A stretch of DNA of 9,730 nucleotides from MADRE2 sp964397015. Lineage in GTDB: Bacteria > Desulfobacterota > Desulfobacteria > Desulfobacterales > Desulfobacteraceae. This document shows, one piece after another, positions 8,301 to 9,730 of this stretch. The notes below the pieces were generated by a model. That model saw nothing but the letters and a program-made list of their open reading frames with translations, did not search any database and had not been told where the DNA came from. Made by a program: the position numbers and the translations under genes. Numbering within the stretch: the stretch's first letter is position 1; each line of letters opens with the position of its first letter. The stretch spans positions 1 through 9,730 of the forward strand of contig CAYNHL010000132.1 of the NCBI GenBank assembly GCA_964397015.1. Reading direction: 5' to 3'.

Positions 8301-9155
8301 TCAATATTCAGCGTAATGAGTAAAATAAAATCTTTTCTTAATTTTCTCTATGGTAGAAAGATCCGGTTTGAACGGTATATCCGGGATTTCGGGCAGCGGC
8401 AGCATATGGGTCCGGCTGAAGGGCGTATCTTTGAGTTTCATGTTGTATGCCGTGACCATCAGGATTTCCAGGTTTACCACGTCCTCGATATTGTATGCCA
8501 GAAGGGTTTCCAGGGCTTTTGTGCTGCCGGTCTGCAAAAACTCCTTCCATAACAGGACCGCGAAAAAGCCGTCCACCCCGTCCAGATCCCCGCGGTCCAG
8601 CCCCAGGGCCTTTTCGCACATCTTCAATCCGCCGGAGTACCCCAGGCTTTTGAGGACATATCTCAAATCGATATGCGCGTGGTTCATCCGGATGCCGAAA
8701 TACTTCTCGATAAAAGGCACATCAAATGTTTTGCCGTTGTAGGTGACGATCACATTATATTTTTCAATATCATCGATGAACGCATCCAGGTTCTGCCCCT
8801 GGACATAATATTTGATCGATTCGCCGTCATAAAGGGCAATGGTGGTAATATCACACCCAAACACATCCATGCCCGTTGTTTCGATATCGATGAACGCCGT
8901 AGTTTTCCGGAATTGAGGAAAAAACCGCCAGTGTTCTCCTGCCGGCAGATGATCTGAAAAATAGGCCGGGTTGTTTTTGTCCAGATGCTCACAGGATTCA
9001 GCCATGCAGGCGGCAATGCGGGTCAGGCTCCCGGGGGGGATATCACGTGAACCGGTCGAACCCACCTGGTGCCAGTCCAGCAGTCCAGCCGTCCACAACC
9101 TTCTCTCGGTAACCGCCCCGACCCCCGGTATATGGAGAAATGAATTTGTCAGCAA
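8301..9155 (-). CDS. RNase H-fold (DnaQ/YprB-like) exonuclease domain protein with N-terminal HhH
   Basis: This is a predicted 3'-5' exonuclease-type, metal-dependent nuclease of 284 aa, resembling the RNase_H_2/YprB-like group. Residues ~7-26 form a helix-hairpin-helix (HIPGVGAVTERRLWTAG), a non-specific DNA-binding element. Residues ~85-235 hold the nuclease core. Exo I is FIDIETTGM with D90 and E92, Exo II is VTYNGKTFDVPF with N140 and D145, D163 lies in HIDLR, and the Exo III-like motif is AYNIEDVVNLE with D225. All expected acidic residues are present, so catalysis is plausible. The substrate (DNA or RNA) is not evident. The start is a TTG at 9155: no in-frame ATG or GTG exists between it and the upstream stop at 9204-9206, and AAAGGG lies 8 bases upstream. 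The homologous HhH begins about eight residues later, so no domain is lost. The gene is probably the first of a minus-strand unit with the antiporter; a functional link between the two is not apparent. Confidence 0.85.
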   Translation of the reverse strand: MLTNSFLHIPGVGAVTERRLWTAGLLDWHQVGSTGSRDIPPGSLTRIAACMAESCEHLDKNNPAYFSDHLPAGEHWRFFPQFRKTTAFIDIETTGMDVFGCDITTIALYDGESIKYYVQGQNLDAFIDDIEKYNVIVTYNGKTFDVPFIEKYFGIRMNHAHIDLRYVLKSLGYSGGLKMCEKALGLDRGDLDGVDGFFAVLLWKEFLQTGSTKALETLLAYNIEDVVNLEILMVTAYNMKLKDTPFSRTHMLPLPEIPDIPFKPDLSTIEKIKKRFYFTHYAEY

Positions 9156-9243
9156 ATTTTTTACCCTTTCAAGATTTCTCTTTTGGTCATCAAAATCATA
9201 TTGTCATGAAAAAGGATTATTGTCCATGAAAGTTGATTGCAAA

Positions 9244-9272
9244 AATAAAATCTGGTGAAAAATGATTTTATT
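9244..9272. repeat. 9-bp inverted repeat in divergent intergenic region (candidate operator)
   Basis: AATAAAATC (9244-9252) and GATTTTATT (9264-9272) are exact reverse complements with an 11-bp spacer. The arm centres are 20 bp apart, about two helical turns, which would suit a dimeric repressor. It lies 89 bp upstream of the nuclease start and 44 bp upstream of the -35 of the rightward promoter. The arms are A+T-rich, so an RNA hairpin here would be weak. The regulator, if any, is unknown. Confidence 0.4.
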
Positions 9273-9316
9273 CGATTCTTTATACTGGTTACTGCCGCGG
9301 ATATGTCTTCACGGCC

Positions 9317-9346
9317 TTGTCATTTTCAGTCTTCATATGGTATAGT
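9317..9346 (+). promoter_or_regulatory. Sigma70-like promoter for the small gene/AbiEii-like pair
   Basis: TTGTCA (9317-9322) matches TTGACA at five of six positions. It is followed by an 18-bp spacer and TATAGT (9341-9346), which matches TATAAT at five of six. Transcription would begin near 9352-9354, leaving a short leader that contains GGGAGAG (9359-9365) as the ribosome-binding site for the ATG at 9373. Confidence 0.65.
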
Positions 9347-9372
9347 TTTTCTGACTCCGGGAGAGAATAGAA

Positions 9373-9663
9373 ATGATGTCCATTGATGAAAAAAAACAAC
9401 TGTTGAGCAAGGCCTTCTGGGACAGGAACATTGACCCTGACCTTCTGTACGCCTTTGTCAATGGAGAAATTGACTCCATTCCCTTGATGTTTCCAAAAAG
9501 TATTTACCTGAGACTGCTTTCCACATATGACTGGTATACACTTTTGTCGCTGCTCCCCATGAAAACGCTGGAAAAAGCCATGAGCGACGATGTGTTGGAC
9601 AGTTTATTTCCCAGAACACTGAGCAGAAAGTACCGGTATGCCAGACAATTATTATTCAGATAA
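9373..9663 (+). CDS. Small hypothetical protein, candidate antitoxin of AbiEii-like module
   Basis: I do not recognise a named family in this 96-aa protein. It is predicted soluble and mostly helical, with no signal peptide or membrane segment. Visible features are LLSKAFWDRNIDPDLLYAFV (residues ~10-29), an amphipathic middle with YDWYTLLSLLPMKTLEKAM, and a basic C-terminus (RTLSRKYRYARQ). The phrase FWD near the N-terminus, and the overall size, recall small proteins encoded directly before AbiEii-family nucleotidyltransferases (for example DUF6922-type proteins). That resemblance is from memory and untested. The ATG at 9373 is chosen with GGGAGAG seven bases upstream; a second ATG follows at 9376. 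The 3' end overlaps the next gene by 26 bp in another frame, which implies translational coupling and favours a paired function. The antitoxin role is inferred from context. Confidence 0.75.
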   Translation: MMSIDEKKQLLSKAFWDRNIDPDLLYAFVNGEIDSIPLMFPKSIYLRLLSTYDWYTLLSLLPMKTLEKAMSDDVLDSLFPRTLSRKYRYARQLLFR

Positions 9664-9730
9664 GCTGTATCCGTTTCAGGATGAGGTGCTGGGTGAGATG
9701 CAATTTTTGAAAACCGGTTTTTACCTCACC
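9638..9730 (+). CDS. AbiEii/AbiGii-type nucleotidyltransferase toxin, N-terminal fragment cut by window edge
   Basis: Only 31 codons are visible before the window ends, all open. From the ATG at 9638 the peptide begins MPDNYYSDKLYPFQDEVL and ends at the edge with KTGFYLT. In AbiEii/AbiGii (DUF1814) proteins a very similar stretch, LYP-Q-VL followed by FYLT, comes directly before the nucleotidyltransferase motif GGTALS, so the next residues should be Gly-Gly-Thr-Ala. Such proteins act as toxins in type IV-like toxin-antitoxin and abortive-infection systems by transferring nucleotides to RNA targets. The start lies inside the preceding 96-aa gene (26-bp overlap), with only a weak AGAAAG upstream, so expression probably depends on translation of the first gene. 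The family call rests on a short segment. Confidence 0.65.
   Translation, partial: MPDNYYSDKLYPFQDEVLGEMQFLKTGFYLT

Noticed and set aside
1..9730. Search for tRNA, rRNA, CRISPR arrays, insertion sequences and att sites
   Set aside because: No cloverleaf, regularly spaced repeat, transposase motif or terminal inverted repeat pair was seen on either strand by eye.

Overview
The window looks like chromosomal DNA from a Gram-negative bacterium. It encodes an RND efflux pump with a TolC-type outer-membrane partner, which requires a double membrane. G+C content is moderate, and the protein styles resemble those of Desulfobacterota (former Deltaproteobacteria). That taxonomic guess is inference only, since no rRNA or marker gene is present.

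Layout. (1) Positions 1-4201, plus strand: the 3' part of an RND permease gene, whose 5' end lies left of the window. It is translationally coupled by an ATGA overlap to a TolC-like outer-membrane efflux protein that probably carries a lipoprotein signal. (2) Positions 4205-4230: a GC-rich hairpin between the convergent outer-membrane gene and katG. (3) Positions 4240-9155, minus strand: three co-directional genes. In transcription order they are an RNase H-fold/DnaQ-like nuclease with an N-terminal helix-hairpin-helix (9155-8301), a CPA2-type cation/proton antiporter fused to a CBS pair (8269-6581), and a complete bifunctional catalase-peroxidase KatG (6438-4240). The nuclease and antiporter genes are 31 bp apart and are probably co-transcribed. 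katG follows after 142 bp and has its own candidate promoter and a strong Shine-Dalgarno. (4) Positions 9156-9372: an A+T-rich divergent intergenic region with a 9-bp dyad and a good sigma70-like promoter facing right. (5) Positions 9373-9730, plus strand: a 96-aa protein of unknown family overlaps by 26 bp the start of a second gene cut by the window edge. The 31 visible residues of that second gene match the N-terminal signature of AbiEii/AbiGii-type nucleotidyltransferase toxins. The pair is therefore a candidate toxin-antitoxin or abortive-infection module.

How the genes may work together: the left part is a drug or solvent export pump. The middle part suggests stress physiology, with peroxide removal and ion/pH homeostasis. 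The right edge is where accessory or defence content appears to begin. The points most worth following up are the truncated AbiEii-like module with its atypical small partner, and the Asn-Asn replacement at the usual ion-binding Asp pair of the antiporter.
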